Shown piece by piece: positions 20,329 through 29,620 of a stretch of DNA of 35,576 nt. The position numbers and the translations under genes were made by a program. The notes below the pieces were generated by a model. That model was given only the letters and a program-made list of their open reading frames with translations. It was not told the DNA's origin and ran no database searches. This DNA comes from Agrobacterium genomosp. 13 str. CFBP 6927 (GTDB taxonomy: Bacteria; Pseudomonadota; Alphaproteobacteria; Rhizobiales; Rhizobiaceae): contig LT009756.1 in the NCBI GenBank assembly GCA_900012615.1, positions 1 to 35,576 on the forward strand. Reading direction: 5' to 3'. Each line of letters opens with the position of its first letter. The stretch's first letter is position 1.

Positions 20329-21345
20329 TTATTTCTGCGCGCTCAGGATCTTGAAGCGTGCGTTGCGGCATACCTCGCCACTGGTGCGGAACTCCGCCGC
20401 GAGCACCGGCTCATAGGGCATGCCGCGATTGGCAACCATCAGCAGCTTTCCACCGCTGCGAAGCGCGCCCGCCGCAGCCTTGATGAAGGCCTGACCAAGG
20501 GCGGGTTCCGCCGCCTGCCCCGCCGCATGGAAAGGCGGGTTCATGATGATCAGGTCGTATTTTTCCTTCGGCGGTTCGTTTGCCAGATCCTGCCAGAAGA
20601 AGCGCGCCGTCAGCCGCGGATTATTCTCGAGAAGATTGGTCTTGGCGAATTCGAGCGCGTTCCAGTCGGCTTCGAAAAGATCGATGCGGGCCGTGCGCGG
20701 CGATTTTTCCGCCAGCATGACCGAGAGATAACCCCAGCCTGCACCGAAGTCGGCAGCATTGCCGTCAAAGTCGGTCGGCAGGCGCGATGCGAGAAGCTCC
20801 GAACCGTCATCCACCCGGTCATGTGAGAACATGCCGGGCAGGGCGGTGAAACGGCCCGCTACCGTGGCGGCATGCTGGGCAAGCTTTGACACGGCGGATG
20901 ACACATCGTCCGGCCGTCTGAGCCAGACGGCGACGCCGTGATATTTCGGCGTCGATTCCGCTTCGATGCCAAGCTTTGCAAGCGTCTTGCGCAGCGTCAG
21001 AATACCGTCTTCCTTCGATCCGGCAGCGACGATAAGGCCGCCGGCCTTCACGCGCGAAAGTGCTTCGGCGACGCGGTTTTCGTTCTCACCGCGATGTTTG
21101 CCGCACAGCAAAAGCGCTGCATCGTAGTCCTCGCCCGAAACATCCGGGGTGACCTCTGCGCCCTGAGCCTGCAAGGCCCGGTAGAGGGGCCTCAGATGCT
21201 GGACAGCGACGATCTCCGCATCAAAACCGTCCAGCCGTGGGCCGGCTTCTGCTCCCAGAAACAGAACGCGTTCGCCCTCTTTCGGCATGTCGAGCATTTC
21301 TGCGGCGAAGGGATGGAAAAGGGTTTTGACGGCGTCACGGCTCAT
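20329..21345 (-). CDS. rsmC: Class I methyltransferase, RsmC-like (16S rRNA guanine-N2)
   Basis: 338 residues from the chosen start. It has two tandem Rossmann-like halves, as in RsmC. The N-terminal half is degenerate. The C-terminal half has SAM motif I DFGAGWGYLS and catalytic motif IV NPPF, typical of N2-guanine methyltransferases. RsmC methylates G1207 of 16S rRNA; RlmG-type 23S activity is an alternative. I prefer the ATG at 21345 because AAGGA sits 7 bases before it. The ATG at 21369, eight codons earlier, has no usable ribosome site. Convergent with the AEC gene, with stops back to back. Confidence 0.85.
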   Translation of the reverse strand: MSRDAVKTLFHPFAAEMLDMPKEGERVLFLGAEAGPRLDGFDAEIVAVQHLRPLYRALQAQGAEVTPDVSGEDYDAALLLCGKHRGENENRVAEALSRVKAGGLIVAAGSKEDGILTLRKTLAKLGIEAESTPKYHGVAVWLRRPDDVSSAVSKLAQHAATVAGRFTALPGMFSHDRVDDGSELLASRLPTDFDGNAADFGAGWGYLSVMLAEKSPRTARIDLFEADWNALEFAKTNLLENNPRLTARFFWQDLANEPPKEKYDLIIMNPPFHAAGQAAEPALGQAFIKAAAGALRSGGKLLMVANRGMPYEPVLAAEFRTSGEVCRNARFKILSAQK

Positions 21346-21388
21346 TGGAGCGTCCTTAAGATCGAGCATTTCCAGTAAAATTGCGTCG

Positions 21389-21467
21389 CGGTTTTACGCC
21401 CGGAAAATGCGTAAAAACAAATAAGTAGAGCGCTTTCGCGTTTCGGAGAAAGGCGGAAACGCTCTAA
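21389..21467. repeat. Rhizobial-type intergenic mosaic repeat, copy 1
   Basis: The block 21389-21423 (CGGTTTT, CCGGAAA, GCGTAAAAACAAATA) recurs almost unchanged at 24384-24416. It is followed by a palindrome with AGAGCG/CGCTCT ends (21427-21432 with 21460-21465). It lies between the methyltransferase start and the pnp terminator. Confidence 0.7.
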
Positions 21468-21470
21468 TAG

Positions 21471-21497
21471 AAAAAAGGCGCGGGCAAAACCCGCGCC
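21471..21497 (-). terminator. Intrinsic terminator of pnp
   Basis: A perfect 8-bp GC stem (21477-21484 with 21490-21497) has a 5-base loop. On the minus strand it is followed by six Ts (complement of 21471-21476). It lies 25 bases after the pnp stop and ends the translation/RNA cluster. Confidence 0.88.
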
Positions 21498-21521
21498 TCG
21501 AGAGAATCTGGCGGCGCGGCC

Positions 21522-23669
21522 TTATTCGGCAGCGGCTTCGCCGTCTTCCTTCTTCTTGTCGGCGGCGATTTCCTGGCCGGTTGCCTGGTCGACAACCTTC
21601 ATGGACAGGCGAACCTTGCCACGCTCGTCGAAGCCCATCAGCTTCACCCAGACCTTGTCGCCTTCCTTGACGACGTCAGAGGTCTTGGCGACACGCTCGG
21701 AAGCGAGCTGCGAGATATGAACGAGGCCGTCGCGGGCGCCGAAGAAGTTGACGAAAGCGCCGAAGTCAGCGGTCTTGACGACCGTGCCTTCGTAGATCTG
21801 GCCGACTTCCGGTTCTGCAACGATCGAGTGGATCCACTTGCGGGCCGCTTCGATTTCCTTGCCGGAAGAGGAAGCGATCTTGACGGTGCCGTCATCCTCG
21901 ATGTTGATCTTCGCGCCGGTCTTTTCTACGATTTCGCGAATGACCTTGCCGCCGGAACCGATGACTTCACGAATCTTGTCGACCGGAATGTTCATCACTT
22001 CGATGCGCGGTGCGAATTCGCCGAGCTGGCCACGGCTCTCGGTGATGGCGTTGGCCATTTCGCCGAGGATGTGCTTGCGGCCACCCTGTGCCTGCTCCAG
22101 AGCGATCTTCATGATCTCTTCGGTGATACCGGCGATCTTGATGTCCATCTGCAGCGAGGTGATGCCGTCGGCAGTACCGGCGACCTTGAAGTCCATGTCG
22201 CCGAGGTGATCTTCGTCACCAAGGATGTCGGAGAGAACCGCAAAGCGCTCGCCTTCAAGGATAAGGCCCATGGCGATACCGGCAACCGGCTTTGCCAGCG
22301 GAACGCCGGCGTCCATCAGTGCAAGCGAGGTGCCGCAAACCGTTGCCATCGACGAGGAGCCGTTGGACTCGGTGATTTCGGAAACGACGCGCAGCGTATA
22401 GGGGAACTGTTCCGCAGTCGGCAGCATCGGGCGGATAGCGCGCCATGCGAGCTTGCCGTGACCGATTTCGCGACGACCCGGGGAGCCCATGCGGCCTGTT
22501 TCACCGACCGAGTAGGGCGGGAAGTTGTAATGCAGCAGGAAGCGTTCCTTGTACATGCCGGTGAGGCTGTCGACATACTGCTCGTCTTCGCCGGTGCCGA
22601 GGGTCGCAACAACGATCGCCTGGGTTTCGCCGCGGGTAAACAGTGCCGAACCGTGGGTGCGCGGCAGAAGGCCGACTTCCGAGATGATCGGACGAACGGT
22701 CGACAGGTCGCGACCGTCGATGCGGCTCTTGGTGTCGAGAACGTTCCAGCGAACGATCTTGGCCTGAAGGTGCTTGAAGACGGCGCCGATTTCTTCCGGG
22801 CTGTACTTTGCTTCGCCTTCTTCCGGCAGGAAGTGCGCCTTTACCTTTGCCTTGACCGCGTCGACGGCGGCGTAGCGGGCAGCCTTCTCGGTGATCTTGT
22901 AGGCATCGCGCAGTTCGGCTTCGGCGAGCGCCAGCATTTCGTTTTCGAGCGCGGAGAAGTCTTCCGGTTCGAATTCGCGGGGTTCCTTGGCGGCAACTTC
23001 GGCGAGCTTGATGATCGCGTCGATGACCGGCTGGAAGCCCTTGTGGCCGAACATGACGGCGCCGAGCATGATGTCTTCGTTGAGTTCCTTGGCTTCCGAT
23101 TCAACCATCAGAACAGCGTCGGAGGTGCCGGCGACAACCAGATCGAGCGTGGATTCTTCCATCTCGTCGAGATGCGGGTTCAGAACATATTCGCCGTTGA
23201 TGTAGCCAACGCGCGCGCCGCCGATCGGACCCATGAACGGGATACCGGAAAGGGTCAGCGCAGCCGAAGTGGCGACCATCGACAGAATGTCCGGGTTGTT
23301 TTCCAGATCGTGCTGGATAACGGTGACGACAACCTGCGTGTCGTTCTTGTAGCCCTCAGGGAAAAGCGGGCGGATCGGGCGGTCGATCAGGCGCGAAACG
23401 AGGGTTTCGTTTTCGCTCGGACGGCCTTCACGCTTGAAGTAACCACCGGGGATCTTGCCGGCTGCGTAGGTCTTTTCCTGATAGTTGACGGTCAGCGGGA
23501 AGAAGTCCTGGCCGGGCTTCGGAGACTTTGCGGAAACCACGGTCGCGAGAACCATCGTCTCGCCGTAGGTTGCGATGACGGCGCCGTCAGCCTGACGGGC
23601 AACCTTGCCGGTCTCGAGCTTCAGCGGGCGGCCTGCCCATTCGATTTCCACGGAGTGTTGATTGAACAT
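21522..23669 (-). CDS. pnp: Polyribonucleotide nucleotidyltransferase (PNPase)
   Basis: 715 residues. It is a phosphorolytic 3'-5' exoribonuclease and part of the degradosome-type RNA decay machinery. The order is RNase PH domain 1, a helical linker, RNase PH domain 2 with the acidic [14 protein letters not shown] region, a KH domain (IGSGGK near 567-572), and an S1 domain (GQIYEGTV to HISQL, about 622-660). The true start is ATG 23669, with AAGGACA 6 bases upstream; in-frame ATGs further upstream add non-homologous residues. As in E. coli it follows rpsO with a terminator between. Its leader contains a stem-loop that may mediate autoregulation. Confidence 0.97.
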   Translation of the reverse strand: MFNQHSVEIEWAGRPLKLETGKVARQADGAVIATYGETMVLATVVSAKSPKPGQDFFPLTVNYQEKTYAAGKIPGGYFKREGRPSENETLVSRLIDRPIRPLFPEGYKNDTQVVVTVIQHDLENNPDILSMVATSAALTLSGIPFMGPIGGARVGYINGEYVLNPHLDEMEESTLDLVVAGTSDAVLMVESEAKELNEDIMLGAVMFGHKGFQPVIDAIIKLAEVAAKEPREFEPEDFSALENEMLALAEAELRDAYKITEKAARYAAVDAVKAKVKAHFLPEEGEAKYSPEEIGAVFKHLQAKIVRWNVLDTKSRIDGRDLSTVRPIISEVGLLPRTHGSALFTRGETQAIVVATLGTGEDEQYVDSLTGMYKERFLLHYNFPPYSVGETGRMGSPGRREIGHGKLAWRAIRPMLPTAEQFPYTLRVVSEITESNGSSSMATVCGTSLALMDAGVPLAKPVAGIAMGLILEGERFAVLSDILGDEDHLGDMDFKVAGTADGITSLQMDIKIAGITEEIMKIALEQAQGGRKHILGEMANAITESRGQLGEFAPRIEVMNIPVDKIREVIGSGGKVIREIVEKTGAKINIEDDGTVKIASSSGKEIEAARKWIHSIVAEPEVGQIYEGTVVKTADFGAFVNFFGARDGLVHISQLASERVAKTSDVVKEGDKVWVKLMGFDERGKVRLSMKVVDQATGQEIAADKKKEDGEAAAE

Positions 23670-23687
23670 ATCTTGTCCTTGTTTGTA

Positions 23688-23732
23688 CTTGCCCGCCTTG
23701 TGGGGGCAAAGAACGACGCAATCACGGGCAAG
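23688..23732 (-). promoter_or_regulatory. Stem-loop in the pnp mRNA leader
   Basis: CTTGCCCG (23688-23695) and CGGGCAAG (23725-23732) form a perfect 8-bp stem, its base 18 bases before the pnp ATG. In E. coli a leader stem-loop cut by RNase III lets PNPase control its own synthesis. The same role here is inference. A smaller GACCTT/AAGGTC hairpin lies further upstream at 23874-23888. Confidence 0.45.
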
Positions 23733-23892
23733 ACAGCCGGAGGCTTTCAACGTGCAAGCATCCGGCAATCCTGCCCCATGACAGGTCTGCGGTTGAAAAG
23801 GTCGCTCCGGCCCATCCGGGGCTGCCTTATCGTCCGGGGGCCATAGCTGTGGCAAACGCCCGGAAATTACGATGACCTTGAAAAGGTCAGAT

Positions 23893-23928
23893 ATAAAAAC
23901 CGGCGGGTATCTTTGCGAAACCCGCCGG
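23893..23928 (-). terminator. Intrinsic terminator after rpsO
   Basis: A 9-bp stem CCGGCGGGT/ACCCGCCGG (23900-23908 with 23920-23928) has an 11-base loop. On the minus strand it is followed by TTTTTAT. It lies just after the rpsO stop, corresponding in position to the t1 terminator between rpsO and pnp in E. coli. Confidence 0.85.
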
Positions 23929-23936
23929 ATAAGGTT

Positions 23937-24206
23937 TTAGCGGCGAATGCCGAGAGCACCGATCAGCTTGCTGTAACGGGCTTCGTCCTTCTTCTTCAGA
24001 TAGTCGAGAAGCGAACGACGGCTCGAAACCAGCGTCAGAAGGCCACGACGGGAGTGGTTGTCCTTCTTGTGGTCCTTGAAGTGACCGGTGAGGTTGTTGA
24101 TCCGCTCGGTCAGGATAGCGACCTGAACTTCCGGAGAACCGGTGTCGCCTTCCTTCGTTGCATATTCCTTGATGAGGGCGGCTTTGCGCTCTGCAGTAAT
24201 CGACAT
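23937..24206 (-). CDS. rpsO: 30S ribosomal protein S15
   Basis: 89 residues, the standard S15 length. It contains the diagnostic [16 protein letters not shown] segment, the [15 protein letters not shown] loop that contacts 16S rRNA helix 22, and the C-terminal LLDYL helix. S15 nucleates assembly of the small-subunit platform. The AAGGA ribosome site lies 7 bases before the ATG. A terminator follows, then pnp. The 223-base gap upstream to truB holds a repeat copy and presumably the rpsO promoter, which I could not fix with confidence. Confidence 0.98.
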   Translation of the reverse strand: MSITAERKAALIKEYATKEGDTGSPEVQVAILTERINNLTGHFKDHKKDNHSRRGLLTLVSSRRSLLDYLKKKDEARYSKLIGALGIRR

Positions 24207-24358
24207 CGGACGATCCTTTCTATTTTAAGGAAATGGGACGCCTGGAGCCGGGATGTCGTCCAGCTCAGGCCATTCGGCAGCAAAGGCAAAGCCCAAGCTG
24301 GCGCTGCCTATAAACTATTCCGGGTACAATTGAAAGAGGCGATTGACTGCGCCTCCTT

Positions 24359-24418
24359 GAGCGTTTCCCGCAAAAGTGTGAAGCGGTTTTCCGTCCGGAA
24401 ACGCGTAAAACAAATAGT
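24359..24418. repeat. Rhizobial-type intergenic mosaic repeat, copy 2
   Basis: 24384-24416 matches 21389-21423 (CGGTTTT, CCGGAAA, GCGTAAAA, CAAATA), with a GAGCGTTTCCCGC arm before it. The inner TTTCCG/CGGAAA pairs can form a short hairpin directly after the truB stop and might help end truB transcripts. Confidence 0.65.
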
Positions 24419-24429
24419 TGGAGCCCGTT

Positions 24430-25377
24430 TCAGCCGAAAACCCGCTTCGGCCGGAACTCGCCTTCACCGATCTCGCCGATGGCGACCAGCTTGCCATGTG
24501 CGGTCGCATAGGCTTCCGGATGATTGGCCGGCGCATCACGCCCGCGCAGCAGGATGGGGTTGCCCATCTTCAGCCGGTGGGCCTGATCGTCATTGATGAT
24601 GAGGCGGGGAAGGGCGGAAAGCGCCTCGGCCGTGTCGATCAGATAGGCATCCAGCGCTTCCAGTCGCTCGTCGCGATCCTCCACGGCTTCCAGCGCCTTC
24701 AGGGTTTCGAGCGGCACCATCATGTCTTCGCCGAAGGGGGCGACCATGGTGCGGCGCAATTGCGAAATATGGCCGTAGCAACCGAGATCATGGCCCATGT
24801 CGCGCGCCAGCGCCCGCACATAGGTGCCCTTACCGCATTCCACCTCGAAATGCGCGGTATTGGCGTCCGGGCAGGCAAGCAGCGTCAGACGGTGGATTTC
24901 CACCTCGCGTGCCGGAATTTCGACCGTCTCGCCGTCGCGCGCCAGATCATAGGCGCGCTCGCCGGCGATCTTGATGGCGGAGAATTGCGGCGGTGTCTGC
25001 TGGATCACGCCGGTATAATTGGGCAGAAGATCGCGGATCGCCTGTTCATCCGGGCGTTGATCGGAAGAGTTGACCACCTCGCCTTCGAGATCGTCGGTCG
25101 AGCGCTGCTCGCCCCAGGTGACGGTAAATTCGTAGATTTTCCGGCCGTCCATCACGTAAGGTACGGTCTTGGTCGCATCGCCAAGCGCGATCGGCAGCAT
25201 GCCGGATGCCAGCGGATCGAGCGTGCCGGCATGGCCCGCCTTCTGGGCGTTGAACAGCCATTTGATCTTGGAAACGGCCTCGGTGGAGCCGAAATCCAGC
25301 GGCTTGTCGAGAATGAGCCAGCCGGAAATCGGGCGGCCCTTGGGTTTGCGGTTCTGCTGTTTGCGTGGTTTGGACAT
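24430..25377 (-). CDS. truB: tRNA pseudouridine(55) synthase TruB
   Basis: 315 residues. It makes pseudouridine 55 in the T-loop of tRNAs. The catalytic Asp is D54 in [12 protein letters not shown] (48-59). Other conserved pieces are GWLILDKP near the N-terminus, [20 protein letters not shown], and [16 protein letters not shown] basic N-terminal tail ([13 protein letters not shown]) precedes the core. It starts 3 bases after the rbfA stop, so the two are co-transcribed. Confidence 0.97.
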   Translation of the reverse strand: MSKPRKQQNRKPKGRPISGWLILDKPLDFGSTEAVSKIKWLFNAQKAGHAGTLDPLASGMLPIALGDATKTVPYVMDGRKIYEFTVTWGEQRSTDDLEGEVVNSSDQRPDEQAIRDLLPNYTGVIQQTPPQFSAIKIAGERAYDLARDGETVEIPAREVEIHRLTLLACPDANTAHFEVECGKGTYVRALARDMGHDLGCYGHISQLRRTMVAPFGEDMMVPLETLKALEAVEDRDERLEALDAYLIDTAEALSALPRLIINDDQAHRLKMGNPILLRGRDAPANHPEAYATAHGKLVAIGEIGEGEFRPKRVFG

Positions 25378-25380
25378 GCT

Positions 25381-25797
25381 TCAGTTCTGTTCGTCGTCTT
25401 TTTCGTTTGAAGGTCCAAGATCGCGCTGCACCTCCGGTGACCGCAGGAGTGCGTCGATCTTCTGATAATTGTCGAAACTCGTATCGTCGCGGAAACGCAG
25501 TTCCGGCATGTATTTCATCTGCCGAAGCTGCGGGCCAAGGCGGCCGCGCATGAACTTGGCATGACGATTAAGTGCATCGATGATGCCGGTGTGATCGGCA
25601 ACGCCAAGCGGCGTTACGTAGGCCGTCGCGATCTTCAAATCGGGCGACATACGCACTTCCGAGATCGAAATGACGGTCTTTTCAATAAGATCGTCGCGAA
25701 CTTCGCCGCGTTGCAGGATTTGCGTCACGGCCGCGCGAACCTGTTCGCCGACGCGCAGCATACGCTGCGAGGGAGCCGATGATGTTGCTTTTGCCAT
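25381..25797 (-). CDS. rbfA: 30S ribosome-binding factor RbfA
   Basis: 138 residues of KH-like fold that bind the 16S rRNA helix 1 region late in 30S maturation. Recognised from the [18 protein letters not shown] opening helix, the [20 protein letters not shown] strands and the [20 protein letters not shown] end. An acidic tail EKDDEQN closes the protein. It is followed 3 bases later by truB. Upstream, repeat palindromes and a terminator-like hairpin separate it from infB. Confidence 0.96.
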   Translation of the reverse strand: MAKATSSAPSQRMLRVGEQVRAAVTQILQRGEVRDDLIEKTVISISEVRMSPDLKIATAYVTPLGVADHTGIIDALNRHAKFMRGRLGPQLRQMKYMPELRFRDDTSFDNYQKIDALLRSPEVQRDLGPSNEKDDEQN

Positions 25798-25860
25798 TTC
25801 TTTTGCCCCTGCACATCTCCCCCCAATCTTTTTCAGTCGAGGAGGGTGTGTGCAAATCTA

Positions 25861-25962
25861 GCGCATAGGTCCGAAAATCGAAATCGATTTCCGATGCGAA
25901 CGATGCGCAGTTTCAAAGTGTTAGAGCGTCCTGACTGCGTCTGAGACGACCAGCGGCGCTCT
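25861..25962. repeat. Nested palindromic repeat between infB and rbfA
   Basis: An outer 6-bp pair GCGCAT/ATGCGC (25861-25866 with 25903-25908) encloses a 9-bp hairpin with one mismatch (25872-25880 with 25885-25893), giving a cruciform-like unit. A second palindrome follows, with AGAGCG/CGCTCT ends (25923-25928, 25957-25962) around CGTC-TGA-GACG (25938-25948). The style matches rhizobial intergenic mosaic elements. The 274-base gap otherwise shows no gene. Confidence 0.6.
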
Positions 25963-26005
25963 GGTGTTACGGCGACCTTGCACGCTTCGAGTGATTGAGG
26001 GCGCT

Positions 26006-26035
26006 ATAAACAATCGAGCGCCGGCTTGCCGGCGC
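26006..26035 (-). terminator. Probable terminator after infB
   Basis: A GC-rich 7-bp stem (26018-26024 with 26029-26035) has a 4-base loop. It lies 37 bases past the infB stop and is followed on the minus strand by a broken T-rich tail (complement of 26006-26017). The tail is weak, so partial read-through into rbfA is likely. Confidence 0.55.
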
Positions 26036-26071
26036 CCAATTGCGATTTTTATGTATGTTTCAACCGGACGC

Positions 26072-28816
26072 TTAGAGCGTTCTGGTGATGTGCTCGACGC
26101 GGAAGCACTCTATGATATCGCCTGCGCGGATATCTTCGTAGTTCTCGAACGCCATACCGCATTCCTGACCGACCGGCACTTCTGCCACTTCGTCCTTGAA
26201 GCGCTTGAGCGTCTTGAGCTTGCCTTCGTGAATGACGACGTTGTCGCGAATGAGACGGACGCCTGCACCACGTTCCACCTTGCCTTCGGTGACGCGGCAA
26301 CCCGCGACCTTGCCGACCTTGGTGATGTTGAACACTTCGAGGATTTCCGCGTTGCCGAGGAAGGTCTCGCGACGCTCCGGCGACAGCAGGCCCGACATCG
26401 CTGCTTTCACGTCATCCACCAGATCGTAGATGATGTTGTAGTAGCGGATCTCGATGCCGGCGCGTTCGGAAGCCGTACGTGCCTGTGCGTTGGCGCGAAC
26501 GTTGAAGCCGATGATGGCGGCGTTGGATGCCTCGGCAAGCGAGATATCCGATTCCGTGATGGCGCCAGCGCCCGAGTGAACGATACGAGCGCGGACTTCG
26601 TCGGTGCCGAGCTTGTCGAGCGAAGCGATAATGGCTTCGACCGAACCCTGCACGTCTGCCTTGATGACCAGCGGGAATTCCTTCATTCCCGAAGTCTGCA
26701 GCTGGCTCATCATCTGTTCCAGCGAACCGCGCTGGCCCGTCTGACGTGCGACAGCCTTGTCGCGTGCCAGACGCTGGCGGTACTCGGAAATCTCGCGAGC
26801 ACGGCTTTCGTTTTCGACAACCGCGAAACGGTCACCGGCAGACGGCGTACCGGAAAGACCGAGAACCTCGACAGGCATGGCCGGACCGGCTTCCTTGACG
26901 TGTTCACCCTTGTCGTTGACGAGGGCGCGAACGCGGCCCCACTGGTCGCCAGCCACGATGATCTGGCCAGGCTTCAGCGTACCCTTCTGCACGAGAACGG
27001 TGGCAACGGCACCACGGCCGCGGTCGAGTTCCGCTTCGATGACGGTACCTTCTGCGGTACGGTTCGGATCCGCCTTGAGGTCGAGAATTTCAGCCTGCAG
27101 CAGGATCGCTTCAAGCAGTTTGTCGAGACCGAGCTGTTTCTTGGCGGAAACTTCCACGTCAAGCACTTCACCGCCCATGGATTCCACGAACACTTCGTGC
27201 TGCAGAAGCTGCTGGCGAACCTTTTCAGGGTTTGCTTCGTGCTTGTCGATCTTGTTGATCGCCACGATGATCGGCACGTTGGCTGCCTTGGCGTGATTGA
27301 TCGATTCAATCGTCTGCGGCATCACGCTGTCGTCAGCGGCAACCACCAGAATGGCAATATCCGTCGCCTGCGCGCCACGGGCACGCATTGCCGTAAAGGC
27401 GGCGTGGCCGGGGGTGTCGATGAAGGTGATCTTCTGGCCGTTCTTTTCGACCTGATAGGCACCGATATGCTGGGTGATGCCACCGGCTTCGCCAGCAACC
27501 ACATTTGCCTGACGGATAGCGTCGAGCAGCGAGGTCTTGCCGTGGTCGACGTGACCCATGATGGTGACCACCGGCGGACGGGAAACCATCTCACCTGCGT
27601 CGTCAGCCTGGTTGAAGATGCCTTCTTCAACGTCGGATTCGGACACGCGCTTGACGGTGTGGCCGAACTCGACGGCGATCAGTTCCGCCAGATCGGCGTC
27701 GATCACGTCGCCCGGCTTCATCATCTGGCCTTCCTTCATCAGGAACTTGATGACGTCGACGGCGCGCTCGGACATGCGCTGCGACAGTTCCTGAATGGTG
27801 ATGGTTTCCGGCAGGATCACTTCACGCATGACCTTTTCGCGGGTTTCCTGCATCTGGCTGCGGCGGAATTTCTCCTGACGGCGGCGCATGGATGCCATGG
27901 AGCGGCCACGCGGCGTGCCGTCTTCATCCAGATTGGAGGAGGTGACGGTGAGTTTGCCACGACGGCGTTCTTCTTCCGTCTTCAGGCGGGCAGCGGGCTT
28001 GGCCGGAACCGGAGCCGCGACCTTGCCGCGGGCCGGAAGGCTGCTGCCGCGACGCGCACCACGATCGTCCTCGTCGTCACCACCGGCACGCCGTCCGCGC
28101 GGAGCGACAGCGTCAGGCGTGGCGGGAGCCGAACGGGGAGCGGCGGCAGGCTGAGGACGGGCATCGGCGCGTGGCGCCGGTGCTGCGGCCTGTGCCGGCT
28201 TTTCATCGGCCGGTTCGGATTTTGCTTCAGCGGCCGGCTGGCTTGCCGCCACCTTTGCGGCTGCAGCTTCCTCAATGGCGCGGCGTGCTGCCTCTTCCTT
28301 TTCGGCGGCGATGCGCTGTTCTTCCTCGACCTTGCGGCGTGCTTCATCTTCAGCGCGCTGCTTGGCTTCCACGACATCGCGGGCCTGCGCTTCCATAAGC
28401 GCGCGGCGACGGGCTTCCATCTCGCCTGCGGACAGGTCGTGCAGAACGTTGCCGCGCGGGCGGTCAGGCTGACGCTGCTGAGGTGCGGACGAGCCGGGAC
28501 GCTGCTGCGACTGAGACGAACCCGGACGCTGCTGCTGGCCGCCTGGCTGGTGAATACGCGGCTGGGGAGCCTGCGGACGCGGTGCCGAAGGCGCCGGAGC
28601 TGCTGCTACCGGCTTCGGTGCTGCCACGACAGGCTGAACCGGCTTCTCGTCTTCAGGACGTAAGGGGCGGCGCTTGCGTGTTTCCACGACAACCGCGTTT
28701 GTGCGACCTCGACCCATGTCCTGCCGCACGGTGCCCTGATTCATCCCGCCCGGTTTCAGGGTAAGAGTCTTCTTGGCCGGCGCATTGAGTGTCTTGTCGT
28801 CGTTGTTGTCGGTCAT
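26072..28816 (-). CDS. infB: Translation initiation factor IF-2
   Basis: 914 residues. It is the GTPase that brings initiator fMet-tRNA to the 30S subunit and promotes subunit joining. A long, low-complexity N-terminal region rich in Ala, Pro, Gln and charged residues (about 45-330) is followed by the conserved IF2_N module and the G domain. G1 GHVDHGKT is at 421-428, G3 DTPGHAAF and G4 NKID follow, then domains II-IV. The segment before the GTPase ([10 protein letters not shown]) is typical of alphaproteobacteria. It lies in rimP-nusA-ylxR-infB with 102 bases after the ylxR-type gene. Confidence 0.97.
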   Translation of the reverse strand: MTDNNDDKTLNAPAKKTLTLKPGGMNQGTVRQDMGRGRTNAVVVETRKRRPLRPEDEKPVQPVVAAPKPVAAAPAPSAPRPQAPQPRIHQPGGQQQRPGSSQSQQRPGSSAPQQRQPDRPRGNVLHDLSAGEMEARRRALMEAQARDVVEAKQRAEDEARRKVEEEQRIAAEKEEAARRAIEEAAAAKVAASQPAAEAKSEPADEKPAQAAAPAPRADARPQPAAAPRSAPATPDAVAPRGRRAGGDDEDDRGARRGSSLPARGKVAAPVPAKPAARLKTEEERRRGKLTVTSSNLDEDGTPRGRSMASMRRRQEKFRRSQMQETREKVMREVILPETITIQELSQRMSERAVDVIKFLMKEGQMMKPGDVIDADLAELIAVEFGHTVKRVSESDVEEGIFNQADDAGEMVSRPPVVTIMGHVDHGKTSLLDAIRQANVVAGEAGGITQHIGAYQVEKNGQKITFIDTPGHAAFTAMRARGAQATDIAILVVAADDSVMPQTIESINHAKAANVPIIVAINKIDKHEANPEKVRQQLLQHEVFVESMGGEVLDVEVSAKKQLGLDKLLEAILLQAEILDLKADPNRTAEGTVIEAELDRGRGAVATVLVQKGTLKPGQIIVAGDQWGRVRALVNDKGEHVKEAGPAMPVEVLGLSGTPSAGDRFAVVENESRAREISEYRQRLARDKAVARQTGQRGSLEQMMSQLQTSGMKEFPLVIKADVQGSVEAIIASLDKLGTDEVRARIVHSGAGAITESDISLAEASNAAIIGFNVRANAQARTASERAGIEIRYYNIIYDLVDDVKAAMSGLLSPERRETFLGNAEILEVFNITKVGKVAGCRVTEGKVERGAGVRLIRDNVVIHEGKLKTLKRFKDEVAEVPVGQECGMAFENYEDIRAGDIIECFRVEHITRTL

Positions 28817-28918
28817 TCCGTTCCCGTTCCTTCGGACGAAAACCGGATGACGTCCATCAGGCCTCGTCGTTCAATTGCTGCATCGGAACGCGGCGACCGT
28901 TCATGTTCGGTAACCGCG

Positions 28919-29620
28919 TCATTGTTCTGTCCGGGCAGCGTCGCGTTCCGCCTGAGATCGACCGCCAAGACGGTACTGCTCAAGCATCTTTGCGCGCTTC
29001 ACTACACCCTCACCCGCCTGCCCCGCAAGCGCGCAAGCATGGATAAAAGCATTCTGGCCCATCAACTCGTCCATTTCGGCTCCGCTGAAGAGCCGGAAGG
29101 ACGGAATTTCATTGCCGGCATCGCTGCCGAGCGCCCAGGCCTTGCGGGCCTGGTCCAGTTTTCTCACGCCGTCGGCCGCGGCATCGGTGGCGTGGAACAC
29201 GGCAATCGCGTTCCCGGACCGCACGGCGGCATCGACCTTCGTTGCGCCGCTGATGAACTGGCCCGCCTTGCGTGCCATGTTCATCATTCCCGCAAGCTGC
29301 TGCGCCATCAGCCGGTCAAGAAGAGCAAGAAGCTCCGGCCCGGCCTTGACGTCACGTTTGAGCGCCCGTGCGAAGAGCTTCTTCGCAATGGCTTTCTCGA
29401 TCAGGGCGCGCTCGGGTGTTACCCAGCAGCCGCGCCCCGGCAATTGGCGTTTCAGATCCGGAACGACGTTGCCATCCGGCCCTGCGACGAAGCGGATCAG
29501 CTCGTCTGGCGATCCGCTTCGCCGTGTCGCAATGCACATACGTCCATTGACGTCGCCCTTGAGCCGCCCGTCCTCATCGGTTTCGGGCAGCTCGTCAGGC
29601 TCATGCGCCTGCGATATCAT
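28919..29620 (-). CDS. YlxR (DUF448) / L7Ae-like RNA-binding protein
   Basis: 233 residues. The N-terminal part (about 25-100) is a YlxR/DUF448 domain with GRMCIATRR and the GRGCWVTPE motif. The next part (about 100-200) resembles an L7Ae/YlxQ-type kink-turn RNA-binding domain (LMNMARKAGQFISGATKVDAAV style; seen here as MMNMARKAGQFISGATKVD). In Bacillus these are two separate genes, ylxR and ylxQ, between nusA and infB; here they are joined. Its ATG overlaps the nusA stop by 4 bases (ATGA). Function is RNA or RNase P related by family, but not settled. Confidence 0.87.
   Translation of the reverse strand: MISQAHEPDELPETDEDGRLKGDVNGRMCIATRRSGSPDELIRFVAGPDGNVVPDLKRQLPGRGCWVTPERALIEKAIAKKLFARALKRDVKAGPELLALLDRLMAQQLAGMMNMARKAGQFISGATKVDAAVRSGNAIAVFHATDAAADGVRKLDQARKAWALGSDAGNEIPSFRLFSGAEMDELMGQNAFIHACALAGQAGEGVVKRAKMLEQYRLGGRSQAERDAARTEQ

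Noticed and set aside
21717..23846. Long open frame antisense to pnp
   Set aside because: Codon-bias shadow of pnp; no family resemblance and no ribosome site. The same reasoning removes the long frame antisense to nrdE-nrdF (9027-11033).
19222..25962. Palindromic repeats as CRISPR units
   Set aside because: Copies are few, kilobases apart, without regular spacers and with no cas genes nearby.
25964..28663. Very long open frame antisense to infB
   Set aside because: It is the high-GC shadow of infB. It has no recognisable domains, low-complexity composition mirrors the IF-2 N-terminus, and infB is certain on the other strand.
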